Shown: positions 52,163 through 60,890 of the stretch, in pieces
Numbering within the stretch: the first letter of the stretch is position 1
How the letters are laid out: each line of letters opens with the position of its first letter
NCBI RefSeq assembly: GCF_015686695.1
Contig: NZ_JADPMR010000004.1
Span: 558,001 to 622,000, forward strand
Reading direction: 5' to 3'
DNA from: Vibrio nitrifigilis
GTDB taxonomy: Bacteria; Pseudomonadota; Gammaproteobacteria; Enterobacterales; Vibrionaceae
DNA: 64,000 nt
Position numbers and translations under genes: made by a program
Notes under the pieces: model-generated
The model's database searches: none
The model's input: the letters and a program-made list of their open reading frames with translations, nothing else
Told to the model about the DNA's origin: nothing

Positions 52163-53539
52163 ATGGAATTATCGTCAGTAGCACCGATTGCAGCAATAGA
52201 CCAATCGGTAGAAAAGGACCAACAATGTGTGTGGCACCACATGATGCAGCATGCGAATCATACTGCACCTATGTTTGTAAAAGGTGAAGGTAGCTATTTA
52301 TGGAACGATAAAGGCGAACGTTATCTCGATGCGGTTGCTGGTGGTGTATGGTGTGTTAATGTCGGTTATGGTCGAACGCGAATTGCTGATGCAGTAAGAG
52401 ATCAGTTGGTCACTCTCAACTACTACGCCGGTTCTGGTGCCACACCTATTGCGGCAGAATTTGCAGATAAATTGTTGAGTTTTCTTCCTGGAATGAGCCG
52501 AGTGTATTACTCTAACTCTGGTTCTGAAGCCAATGAAAAAGCATACAAAATGGTGCGGCAAATCGCTGAGAAGAAATACAGCGGTAAAAAACATAAAATT
52601 TTATATCGCGATCGCGATTACCACGGAACCACGATTACTTGTTTAAGCTCTTCAGGCCAAGAGGAACGCCGTAACCAATACGGACCATTCACTCCCGGTT
52701 TTGTCGAAATTCCACACTGTTGTGAATATCGCTCACAATATGGTGATGTTGACAATTATGCTGAGCTTTCTGTCGCCGCTGTCGAGCAAGTAATATTGGC
52801 TGAAGGCCCGGAAACCATTGGTGCAATTGTACTTGAGCCTATTACTGCGGGCGGTGGTGTGATTGTTCCTCCTCAAGGTTACATGAAAGGCATTGAAGCG
52901 CTGTGCCGCAAATACGATATTTTGCTGCATATCGATGAGGTGGTATGTGGTATCGGGCGCACAGGCAAATGGTTTGGTTATCAACATTTTGATATTCAAC
53001 CTGATATTGTGACCACTGCCAAAGGATTAGCCTCAGCTTATGCGCCGATCTCTTGCACAGTGGTGACAGAAGAAATCTTTCAGTTACTGAACGATCAACC
53101 TCAAGAGCGTGAAAGCTATTTCCGTGACATCAGTACCTTTGGTGGTTGTACTGCAGGGCCAGCCGCTGCATTAGAAAATCTTAAGATCATTGAAGAAGAG
53201 CAACTGCTGGAAAACTGTGTCACAGTCGGGCGCTACTTAAAAGCGCAACTCACCTCCCTTAAAGATAAATACCCATTGATAGGCGATGTTCGCGGTGAAG
53301 GGTTATTCATTGGTTTGGAATTAGTCACAGACCGTGTAACAAAAACGCCCGTTGATGAGAGTGTGTGCATGAAGTTGGTTGCACTCTGTAGTCAAAAAGG
53401 TGTGATGATTGGCCGAACGAACCGTTCGTTTATCAAATACAACAACACGTTATGTCTGAGCCCAATGTTAACCTTGTCCATAGAACAAGCGGATGAGATT
53501 GTGACCGCTATTGATTACGCATTTGCCAATCTTGCTTAA
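52163..53539 (+). CDS. tpa: Class III aminotransferase, taurine-pyruvate aminotransferase-like
   Basis: This 458-residue PLP enzyme has the Tpa pattern: PMFVKGEGSYLWNDKGERYL, AGGVWCVNVGYGRTRIADAV, YYSNSGSEANEKAYKM, IDEVVCGIGRTGKWFG and the PLP lysine in TTAKGLASAYAPIS. Taurine-pyruvate aminotransferase turns taurine and pyruvate into sulfoacetaldehyde and alanine. Its regulator, transporter and reductase partners are next to it, which supports the assignment; other omega-amino acids remain possible. xsc and ald are absent. AGGAGT precedes the ATG. Confidence 0.8.
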   Translation: MELSSVAPIAAIDQSVEKDQQCVWHHMMQHANHTAPMFVKGEGSYLWNDKGERYLDAVAGGVWCVNVGYGRTRIADAVRDQLVTLNYYAGSGATPIAAEFADKLLSFLPGMSRVYYSNSGSEANEKAYKMVRQIAEKKYSGKKHKILYRDRDYHGTTITCLSSSGQEERRNQYGPFTPGFVEIPHCCEYRSQYGDVDNYAELSVAAVEQVILAEGPETIGAIVLEPITAGGGVIVPPQGYMKGIEALCRKYDILLHIDEVVCGIGRTGKWFGYQHFDIQPDIVTTAKGLASAYAPISCTVVTEEIFQLLNDQPQERESYFRDISTFGGCTAGPAAALENLKIIEEEQLLENCVTVGRYLKAQLTSLKDKYPLIGDVRGEGLFIGLELVTDRVTKTPVDESVCMKLVALCSQKGVMIGRTNRSFIKYNNTLCLSPMLTLSIEQADEIVTAIDYAFANLA

Positions 53540-53560
53540 TCGTGTTTAACGGCTTTATCT

Positions 53561-53594
53561 AACCGAATGGGTGTCTCATCCATTCGGTTTTTCT
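53561..53594 (+). terminator. Intrinsic terminator after the Tpa-like gene
   Basis: AACCGAATGG and CCATTCGGTT form a 10-bp stem followed by TTTCTTT. Confidence 0.85.
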
Positions 53595-53860
53595 TTACAA
53601 GTCATTGGTTACCGACAATAAAATAGCCATTTTTATAAGGACACACGTGTTTAGTTGTGCCGATAAAGGTACAAGGGGGTGAGAAGTTCTCAAGGCGTCG
53701 GTTACGCGGGAACATGAACAACAAACTTAGACTAGCTCGCGTCTTAACATCGAAATACATTAATAAATTGAGTAGATTCACTGAATTAGAGTAATTTATC
53801 TAACTTTGGATTTATTATGCTACAGTATTAATATCAATTTAACTGCTGTGGACGCCTATT
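53595..53860. other. Intergenic, nothing recognised
   Basis: About 265 bp between the tpa terminator and the hydrolase gene. No gene, repeat or operator seen. Confidence 0.4.
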
Positions 53861-54784
53861 ATGTTTGTGAATCAGGTATCTATAAGGAACCAAGCGTGTG
53901 ATTTGTATGGGGAACTTATAGTACCAGTGAATGCAGATTCAATTGCTTTAATCCTTCCTGATTCAGGCAATATCGATCGTAATGGTAATAAACCAAATAA
54001 TAAGCACAATTGCTTGCAGTGGTTGGCTGAAGCACTTGCAACGATGGGGTATGCTTCGCTGCGTTATGATAAACGCGGTGTAGGAGCAAGTAGCTTTCAT
54101 GAGCTGGATTATCAACAGATGAGTTTTGATGATTTACTTCAAGATGCAAAATCATGGGTGGAATTTATTGCTTCTCGTTATTCTGAGCTACGTAATGTCA
54201 TATTAGTGGGTCAGGGGGAAGGGGCTCTGATCGCCACATTGGTCGCTCAGTTGCCCATGGTTAAAAAGGTGATTGCTATTTCCGCTCCGTCTCTTAACAC
54301 CTATCAATTGCTTTCTCTACAAGTTTCTATGTTTCCACGCCCGTTTCGTACCCAAGCTGAGACGATGTTGAACCATCTCTCTCAAGGAAGATTGGTGACA
54401 AATGTCCCTGAAGCGCTTGAAGCTTTATTTAGCGTTAATCAGCAACCGTATCTTATTTCTATTATGCATCATGAGCCTTCGCAAATGGTCGCAGGGTTAA
54501 ATGTCCCTCTATTACTTGTTTATGGCAGTCATGATATTGAAGTCGGAGAGTTAAATGGGTTAGCGTTAGAAGAAGCCCAGCCTAATGCCGTTTATCATTG
54601 TATTACTGGAATGAATCATGTGCTAAAAACAGTCGGAGAAGATTATGATTCAAATGCGGCTTCCTATCATAATCCCTATTTACCCTTATCGAGTGGCTTT
54701 CTTCGCGTGATTCGGCGGTTTTTATCAAGCTCACACGATGTGTCATTGAGAGCCAGCGGTCCAAAGAAGTTGGACCGCAGCTAA
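53861..54784 (+). CDS. Alpha/beta-hydrolase-fold protein lacking the nucleophile serine
   Basis: The 307-residue protein has the esterase-like layout: ALILPDSGNIDRNG, RYDKRGVGAS, VILVGQGEGALIA at residues 114-124, Asp225 in YGSHDIEV and His253 in GMNHVLK. In active relatives the elbow reads GHSEG; here it is GQGEG, with Gly119 (GGG codon) at the serine position and Gln for His. The fold and the Asp/His partners remain. It may be a binding or regulatory pseudoenzyme. The last codons contain a perfect 9-bp hairpin (54756-54778). Confidence 0.75.
   Translation: MFVNQVSIRNQACDLYGELIVPVNADSIALILPDSGNIDRNGNKPNNKHNCLQWLAEALATMGYASLRYDKRGVGASSFHELDYQQMSFDDLLQDAKSWVEFIASRYSELRNVILVGQGEGALIATLVAQLPMVKKVIAISAPSLNTYQLLSLQVSMFPRPFRTQAETMLNHLSQGRLVTNVPEALEALFSVNQQPYLISIMHHEPSQMVAGLNVPLLLVYGSHDIEVGELNGLALEEAQPNAVYHCITGMNHVLKTVGEDYDSNAASYHNPYLPLSSGFLRVIRRFLSSSHDVSLRASGPKKLDRS
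54756..54778 (+). terminator. Perfect stem-loop overlapping the end of the hydrolase gene
   Basis: GCGGTCCAA-AGAAG-TTGGACCGC forms a 9-bp stem inside the last coding bases, without a T-tract. It may act on 3'-end stability. Confidence 0.4.
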
Positions 54785-54786
54785 TT

Positions 54787-54851
54787 GATGATTGAGCTAG
54801 GCTGGTTGATTGAGCTCTAAATCCTGCATCTTGAGGTCACTTTGGTATAGG
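54787..54851 (-). repeat. Solo B-half of the dispersed element, fused to the end of the ATPase gene
   Basis: On the minus strand it reads CTATACCAAAGTGACCTCAA, GATGCAGGATTTAGAGCTC, AATCAACCAGCCTAGC. It is the B half of the full element. The reading frame of the leftward ATPase runs through it and stops at its TAG (54797-54799). Confidence 0.85.
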
Positions 54852-55822
54852 TGACACGCAACCCAATGGTTACGGTTATCGTCGTTTGTCGCTAATTGCG
54901 GCGTATGCTTAGCGCATTGCTCGGTGGCTTTAGGGCAACGAGTACGAAACGTACATCCGCTTGGTGGAGCCAATGGGGAAGGGACGTCACCTTGTAGTAA
55001 GGTTTTCTGTTTGCGCTTGGTCGGATCTGGGATTGGGATTGATGCGAGTAACGCCTGCGTATAGGGATGTTTGGGGTTGCTGTAGAGTTCATTGGCAGGC
55101 GCTTTCTCTACCATACGCCCTAAGTACATCACTCCAACTTCATCACAAATATGTTGCACCACCGCAAGATCATGAGCAATAAACAGAAATGAAATACCTT
55201 TAGTGCGTTGCAGATCTGCAATCAGATTGAGCACCTGTGCCTGAACGGACACATCCAGCGCGGAAACGGGTTCATCAGCGACGATAAATTTAGGTTCAAG
55301 AATCAGTGCCCGAGCGATTCCAACCCGTTGACGTTGGCCACCGGAAAATTCGTGAGGATAACGGTTCAGCGCCTCGGGGCGTAAACCGACAATTTCCATC
55401 ACTTCTGCTATTTTGGCTTCACGCTGCGCTTCAGTACCTATACGGTGTATATCCAATGGTTCGCGCAAAATATCATGGATGGTCATTCGCGGACTTAATG
55501 AGGCAAACGGGTCTTGGAAGATCATTTGCATCTCTTTCCGTATATGTTTGAGTTCATCTGCACCGAGATGTACGACATCTTGACCGTTGATATTCACTTC
55601 ACCGCCTGAGGGCTCTAACAGCCGTAAAAGACAGCGGCCTAGGGTTGATTTGCCGCAACCTGATTCACCGACAAGCCCCAATGTTTGACCCTGTTTAATT
55701 TGAAAGCTTACGTTATCCACAGCCTTGAGTAATAATTCTTGGCGATTGAACAGAGATTTTTTGCATACGTTAAAGGTTTTTGTGAGTTGTTTAACGTCAA
55801 CTAAAACAGTATCGGTATTCAT
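54797..55822 (-). CDS. Oligopeptide/dipeptide ABC transporter ATPase (DppF/OppF-like), C-terminus formed by a repeat
   Basis: The protein of about 341 residues has Walker A GLVGESGCGKSTLGRCL, Q-loop FQDPFASLSPR, signature FSGGQRQRVGIARAL, Walker B FIVADEPVSALDVSV and the oligopeptide C-terminal motif RCPKATEQC. The ATG at 55822 overlaps the preceding stop by four bases. The last 16 residues (YQSDLKMQDLELNQPA) are encoded by the solo B-half repeat, so the native tail after HWVACHL has been replaced or extended. It is the last gene of the operon. Confidence 0.9.
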   Translation of the reverse strand: MNTDTVLVDVKQLTKTFNVCKKSLFNRQELLLKAVDNVSFQIKQGQTLGLVGESGCGKSTLGRCLLRLLEPSGGEVNINGQDVVHLGADELKHIRKEMQMIFQDPFASLSPRMTIHDILREPLDIHRIGTEAQREAKIAEVMEIVGLRPEALNRYPHEFSGGQRQRVGIARALILEPKFIVADEPVSALDVSVQAQVLNLIADLQRTKGISFLFIAHDLAVVQHICDEVGVMYLGRMVEKAPANELYSNPKHPYTQALLASIPIPDPTKRKQKTLLQGDVPSPLAPPSGCTFRTRCPKATEQCAKHTPQLATNDDNRNHWVACHLYQSDLKMQDLELNQPA

Positions 55823-56844
55823 GCTACGCTCTCCTCTAAATGAAAACACGCCACTTGATGATGTGAGAACGTCGTATCGTTTAACGGCTGCCTCGATGCC
55901 ACGTGTTCCAGAGTTGGCGATTGTTCCTGACACTGATCGCTTGCCTTAGGACAGCGGTCAGCAAAACGGCAGCCACGCGGAAGATGAAACAGATCGGGAA
56001 CCATGCCTTCGATAGTGGGTAATTGGGCAATTTTTTCTTCTCGTACGACCGGAATGGAGGCCAGTAATCCTCGCGTATAAGGGTGTTGTGGCGCGGCAAA
56101 TATGGCTTCGACAGAGCCTTGTTCAACCACTTCGCCGCAATACATCACAACCACACGATCACAGGATTCTGCGACAACGCCAAGATCGTGAGTCACTAGC
56201 ACCACCGACATATTCATTTCGTCTTTAAGCCGCACAATCTCTTGCATGACTTGAGCCTGGATAGTGACATCAAGGGCTGTCGTTGGTTCATCGGCGAGCA
56301 GTAATGCCGGATGACAGGAGAGGGCCATCGCAATCATCACACGTTGACGCATGCCTCCAGAGAGATGGTGAGGATAGTCGTTGATGCGTTTTTCTGGCGC
56401 GGGAATGCCGACCGTACGTAGCATTTCGATGGCACGCTGTTTTGCTTCTTTGCGAGAAATATCATTATGATTGCGCAGCACATCGATCATTTGCGTACTG
56501 ATTTTCAGCACTGGGTTCAGCGCCGTCATCGGTTCTTGGAAAATCATGGATATGTCATTGCCACGAATGTTACGGTACTGTTTTTCTGTTAAGCCAACAA
56601 GCTCTTGCCCCTGAAATTGAATGCTTCCACCAGCAATCGTTCCGGGCGGAGAAGGTATGAGCCCCATCACTGCCAGTGATGTGACGGACTTACCACAACC
56701 TGACTCGCCCACTATCGCGAGCGTTTCACCGGGATAAACGCTAAAGCTCACTTCATTGATGGCTCTTGCGATACCTTTGTCCGTTTTAAATTCTACGCAC
56801 AGATTCTTTACATCCAGTAACGGCGTTAAAGTCGTTTGATTCAT
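55819..56844 (-). CDS. Oligopeptide/dipeptide ABC transporter ATPase (DppD/OppD-like)
   Basis: The 341-residue ATPase has Walker A AIVGESGCGKSVTSLAVMG, signature LSGGMRQRVMIAMAL, Walker B LLLADEPTTALDVT and the C-terminal Cys-containing motif GCRFADRCPKASDQC of peptide transporter ATPases. It overlaps the permease stop by one base upstream and the second ATPase start by four bases downstream, so the operon is tightly coupled. Confidence 0.9.
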   Translation of the reverse strand: MNQTTLTPLLDVKNLCVEFKTDKGIARAINEVSFSVYPGETLAIVGESGCGKSVTSLAVMGLIPSPPGTIAGGSIQFQGQELVGLTEKQYRNIRGNDISMIFQEPMTALNPVLKISTQMIDVLRNHNDISRKEAKQRAIEMLRTVGIPAPEKRINDYPHHLSGGMRQRVMIAMALSCHPALLLADEPTTALDVTIQAQVMQEIVRLKDEMNMSVVLVTHDLGVVAESCDRVVVMYCGEVVEQGSVEAIFAAPQHPYTRGLLASIPVVREEKIAQLPTIEGMVPDLFHLPRGCRFADRCPKASDQCQEQSPTLEHVASRQPLNDTTFSHHQVACFHLEESVA

Positions 56845-57734
56845 TAGGCTACCTTCCGTGGGTCAAGGGCATCTTGGAGCGAGTCTGAGAACATATTGAA
56901 TGCCAATACCAAGATAAATAGCGGGATAGAGGCGGCAAAAAAGTTACAAAAGTGACCGGATGTTACCTCTGTACTCGCTTCGGCAATCATCACACCCCAA
57001 CTGATGCTGTCTTTTACCCCTAGGCCTAAAAAGCTCAGAATCACTTCGCTTTTAATCGCGGTAATAAACAGTAAAGTCATATCAACGAGTAGTAAGTGCA
57101 AGGTGTTTGGTAGCAGGTGACGGAAGATAATACGCAAGGTAGGCACCCCCAGTGAGTGGGCAGCTTCGGTAAATTCCATGTTTTTTAGCTTGATCACTTC
57201 AGCGCGAATGACGCGAGCGGTGCTGGTCCAAAAAGCGACGATCATCGCGATGTGCATGGCGTAAGGATTATCTTGTAGAGCCACCGCAATCGCGGCCACT
57301 AACAGGAAGTAGGGAATACAGTCGATACTGTTCATCAACCACAGCACAAACTCATCTAACCAAGTGTTGGAGTAGTACCCCATCAGAGCACCAAATCCAC
57401 CACCTAAAATAATGGAGAAAAAGGCGACACTCAAACCAACTTGAAAGGCGGTTTTGGTGCTGTATAAACTGCGTTGTAAAATATCTTGGCCATTGATGGT
57501 TGTGCCAAACCAGTATTGCATACTCGGCCCTAAGCGACCGTTGGCCAGTAATTCATCCCAGTGCTGACCAATCAGGCCGCACCATACCAGTAAAGCGATG
57601 ACAAAAAATATCAGTACCACCGTCAAACTGAGCATGCCGATTTTATCGTGGCGAAATTTCTGAAACGCTTTGCTCCAAAGCGACTCTCTTTTGGGGGCGA
57701 CGTTGATGCCCCTGTGTGTCATTACATCTGTCAT
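56844..57734 (-). CDS. Oligopeptide/dipeptide ABC transporter permease (DppC-like)
   Basis: The protein of about 296 residues has an N-terminal cytoplasmic stretch, the OppC-type first helix and six membrane segments. The EAA loop EAAHSLGVPTLRIIFRHLLPN and DALDPRKVA at the C-terminus are typical. ATG 57734 has GGAG seven bases upstream; a longer start at 57755 is less supported. Confidence 0.9.
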   Translation of the reverse strand: MTDVMTHRGINVAPKRESLWSKAFQKFRHDKIGMLSLTVVLIFFVIALLVWCGLIGQHWDELLANGRLGPSMQYWFGTTINGQDILQRSLYSTKTAFQVGLSVAFFSIILGGGFGALMGYYSNTWLDEFVLWLMNSIDCIPYFLLVAAIAVALQDNPYAMHIAMIVAFWTSTARVIRAEVIKLKNMEFTEAAHSLGVPTLRIIFRHLLPNTLHLLLVDMTLLFITAIKSEVILSFLGLGVKDSISWGVMIAEASTEVTSGHFCNFFAASIPLFILVLAFNMFSDSLQDALDPRKVA

Positions 57735-57798
57735 ATTGATTCTCCGCCGTTTCATAACAAGCTGAAACGTAATGGGTAATGCGGTTATTATTGTTTAT

Positions 57799-58752
57799 TT
57801 AATTGAGGTCTATCCTTGGGTCGACCAATTTATAAATGACATCCACCACGCTCACGACCACGATGTAAAGCAGTGTGACTAACACTATCACGGCTTTTAA
57901 AATCGGCAGATCGCCTGTGGTAATGGCGTTATAGGTAATCAGACCAACGCCAGGAATGCCAAAATAACTTTCTAGCAGCAGCGAGCCGCCAACCAGAACA
58001 AAAGGAATGGAAAAAATAACGCGGGTAATAATTGGGATCAGCGCATTTTTTAATACGTGTTTGATCAATATTTGTAATGTGGAATGACCGAACGCTCGCG
58101 CCGTGCGAATATGATCACGAGTCATCTCTTCCACCAGAATCGCGCGATAAAAACGTGTGGTATATCCAACTGATACAAAGATAGTACACAGTGTCGGTAC
58201 GGTGACATAATAGAGGTAGTCACCAAAGGTCTGAGTTGACCAACCATACACCGGAAACCAATTGAGCCCATAGCTCGAACAGAAGAGCAACTGAATCCCG
58301 ATAATCGCGATGATATAAGAGATACTCATACCAACCACTGACGAAGACATCACCAGTTTATCCAACCAGTTTCCGCGATTATGAGCGGCGATCAGACCCA
58401 AAATGATACTGATAACATGGCCGAGAATAAAACCAGGTAGGCCCAACATCAACGAAATAGGAATGGTGCGTTCCAGAATAGTCGTGACCAGTTCACCACT
58501 GGAATCGGAGTATCCAAAGTTAAACGTCACGATCTGTTTGAGATAAGTTAAGTAGCGCGTCCAAAAAGGTAAGTCATAACCGAGTTGATGACGAACTTCC
58601 GCAATCTGAGCGACCGTCGGGTTGCGTCCTAATAAATCATAGGTTTTGTCTGGGCCGAAGTAGACCATAAGCACAAAACTAATGAGTGTGACGCCGAAAA
58701 GCAGCGGAAGGCTGTAAACCAGCTTCCGCAGACAATATTTGATTGTTTCCAT
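57799..58752 (-). CDS. Oligopeptide/dipeptide ABC transporter permease (DppB-like)
   Basis: The protein of about 317 residues has the OppB/DppB opening LRKLVYSLPLLFGVTLISFVLM, a periplasmic loop with a helical TRYLTYLKQI, six helices and the loop RTARAFGHSTLQILIKHVLKN that meets the ATPase. It ends in KLVDPRIDLN. It starts 13 bp after the binding-protein stop. Confidence 0.9.
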   Translation of the reverse strand: METIKYCLRKLVYSLPLLFGVTLISFVLMVYFGPDKTYDLLGRNPTVAQIAEVRHQLGYDLPFWTRYLTYLKQIVTFNFGYSDSSGELVTTILERTIPISLMLGLPGFILGHVISIILGLIAAHNRGNWLDKLVMSSSVVGMSISYIIAIIGIQLLFCSSYGLNWFPVYGWSTQTFGDYLYYVTVPTLCTIFVSVGYTTRFYRAILVEEMTRDHIRTARAFGHSTLQILIKHVLKNALIPIITRVIFSIPFVLVGGSLLLESYFGIPGVGLITYNAITTGDLPILKAVIVLVTLLYIVVVSVVDVIYKLVDPRIDLN

Positions 58753-58764
58753 CACACTCTCTTA

Positions 58765-60519
58765 CTACTTCACTGCTACGTATTTAAAGTAGTTACCTAG
58801 AATGCTAGATTCTGGCCACATGACGGCGTCTTTATGCCATAGTGCAACGCCTGTGCGAGAGAAGCTACCAATACCGACACAATCATCAACCAACATTTTG
58901 TTCATTTGTTTGTATATGGCTGTGCGCTCAGGGCTTGGCTGCATAACTGAGGATTGTTTGAAGAGTTTGTCGTACTCCGGGTTGCTGTAGTTGGCACTGT
59001 TTGCGCCGGGTGAACGGTTTGGCCCATAGAAGAGTTGCAGAGTGTTTTCTGCATCTGGGTAGTCTAGGCTCCAACCCATAGGGACTAATTGGGTTTTGCT
59101 ATTTTTAAGGTCCTTATTAAAGTCACCAAATGTAGCGTAGGCTTTAAACTTAATTTTCTCTTTGGGATAGCCAATTTTAATTAAATTACCGCGAAACTGC
59201 TCATACATTTGTTTGTCAATGACGCTGGAGACGGCTGGGTAATGAATCACAGGCAGGTTATGTTTATTCCAACCGTTGTCTTTTAATAACTTCTTCGCAA
59301 GCGCGATATTTTGCTTAATCGCGTCTTGACCCATATTCGGATCAAAACCATCGGTTCCCGGAACAATAAATCCAGCATAAGCGTGTCCTAAACCTAAATA
59401 GAAGCGTTGAATACGTTGTGGCCAGCTAAATGAATGAACAATGGCGCAGCGCAGGGCTTTATTTTCTTTATTGGTTTTCGGATTGTTGCTATGGCCGAAA
59501 TAGTCATCATCAAAGTTAAACATATTAAATACCATGCCGGTTTCTGTCGCGACGCGGTAATTGTATTTTTTAGCAAACTCAGGTTTTAATTTGACGGGAT
59601 CGCGAGAGGCAAGTACGAGATCCATCTGCTCATTGCGTAATGATGTATTTTGGATTTCATCGGATTTCGTGAATGAGTTCCAACGTGCAGACCCTTGTTT
59701 TATCCAACTGACCTCGACTTTATCGACAAAGGGCATCGCTTTGCCATCTAATTGATCAATGCCAGTAAAACCGTGCACTTTCGGGTCGTAACCTTCTGCT
59801 TTTGCGTGGAAGATGTCTTTGCGATAAGTGGGGTTACGTAGCAGCACAGTTTTGGTGCTGTTGGTCGATTGCATCTTAAATGGCCCACTGCCGACAGGGT
59901 GTAAACCAAATTCACGCCCATATTTTTCGACGGCTTCATGCGGTACGAACGCGGCATATCCCATGGTTAACGTATAAGTAAGCTGTGGGAAGGGTTGGGT
60001 GAGATGTATCTGAATGGTGTGGTCGTCAAGTGCTTTCAAACCGGAAATCGGTTTACTGTAATCCGCGCCGGCTTTTTTCCATTCATCTAGCCCTGCAATT
60101 TTCCCTTCCCAGACCCAAGCGCCCTGAGCGCGATTTTTGGGGTCGTAATTGCGCTTCATGGAATAAATAAAATCTTGAGCGGTGACTTCACGACCTTTGC
60201 CGTTTTTGAATGCAGGATCATCGCTAAAATGGACGCCTTGCTTGATTTTTATGGTGTAGGTTAGGCCATCTTTGGAGACTTGGGGCATACCGTCAGCCAA
60301 GTTTGGTTCAACTTGAAATGGGCGGGCGAGATACTTGTATTCATATAGGGTATCGTAGACTGCAGTAACAATTTCATTGCTGTAAACGGTGCCAGATTGA
60401 ACAGGATCGAAGTTGCTGGGGGTACCACTGTCTGAAAAACGAAACACTTTTTCGTCACTGGCGTGTGCGCAGGTGGCGGCAATAAGCGCTGCCAAAGGCA
60501 GTAGCTTGAGTGCTTTCAT
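58765..60519 (-). CDS. ABC transporter substrate-binding protein family 5
   Basis: The 584-residue periplasmic binding protein has a signal peptide ending ATCAHA, then VFRFSDSGTPSNFDPVQSG and IVTAVYDTLYEY, with the family-5 ligand region LPLMG-type segments such as VPMGWSLDYPDAENTLQLFYGP. It is the first gene of the operon binding protein-DppB-DppC-DppD-DppF. Peptides are the common ligands, but sugars, nickel or heme relatives exist. A palindrome AATTAGC-TG-GCTAATT lies about 225 bp upstream. Confidence 0.9.
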   Translation of the reverse strand: MKALKLLPLAALIAATCAHASDEKVFRFSDSGTPSNFDPVQSGTVYSNEIVTAVYDTLYEYKYLARPFQVEPNLADGMPQVSKDGLTYTIKIKQGVHFSDDPAFKNGKGREVTAQDFIYSMKRNYDPKNRAQGAWVWEGKIAGLDEWKKAGADYSKPISGLKALDDHTIQIHLTQPFPQLTYTLTMGYAAFVPHEAVEKYGREFGLHPVGSGPFKMQSTNSTKTVLLRNPTYRKDIFHAKAEGYDPKVHGFTGIDQLDGKAMPFVDKVEVSWIKQGSARWNSFTKSDEIQNTSLRNEQMDLVLASRDPVKLKPEFAKKYNYRVATETGMVFNMFNFDDDYFGHSNNPKTNKENKALRCAIVHSFSWPQRIQRFYLGLGHAYAGFIVPGTDGFDPNMGQDAIKQNIALAKKLLKDNGWNKHNLPVIHYPAVSSVIDKQMYEQFRGNLIKIGYPKEKIKFKAYATFGDFNKDLKNSKTQLVPMGWSLDYPDAENTLQLFYGPNRSPGANSANYSNPEYDKLFKQSSVMQPSPERTAIYKQMNKMLVDDCVGIGSFSRTGVALWHKDAVMWPESSILGNYFKYVAVK

Positions 60520-60743
60520 ACAAACTCCTTTTGTATTTAATGCAAATTGTATTAGCGTTCATTAATTGTCTGATTAAATTCCATTTATTGATATTAAAAT
60601 CGGATTTATTAATGACTAAAAAAATAGTATGCATAATACGTACACAAAAAAGAGCGCTGAATCACATTTTATAAATGGTCCATTTAGTTGGTTAAATAGT
60701 ATGCTATCCAGGTGGAAAGTAAGCTATTTAGTATTTATAGATT

Positions 60744-60759
60744 AATTAGCTGGCTAATT
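60744..60759. promoter_or_regulatory. AATTAGC-TG-GCTAATT palindrome
   Basis: Perfect 7-bp arms around TG, about 225 bp before the operon start; possible operator. The flanking TTAGTTGGTTAAATAG near 60685 is a degenerate relative. Confidence 0.35.
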
Positions 60760-60849
60760 TAGATAAAGATGCATTTAATAATGGACGAATATTCAAGGTT
60801 ATTTGAAAAAAGAAATGATTATTTTTGTGCGGCGCTGTGAATAATTATT

Positions 60850-60883
60850 CAAAGTGGTTCCCTTAAATTAGGGAACCACTTTG
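60850..60883 (-). terminator. Stem-loop after the carboxylesterase gene
   Basis: CAAAGTGGTTCCC and GGGAACCACTTTG form a 13-bp stem with an 8-base loop, starting eight bases past the stop of the leftward esterase gene. The T-tract is poor, but the stem is strong. Confidence 0.65.
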
Positions 60884-60890
60884 GAAAATG

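Larger units (their letters stand above)
60520..60890. other. AT-rich promoter region of the peptide-type ABC operon
   Basis: About 370 bp of AT-rich DNA between two leftward transcripts. It contains the AATTAGC-TG-GCTAATT palindrome at 60744-60759 and a terminator-like stem at 60850-60883. Other sequence is unassigned. Confidence 0.45.
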
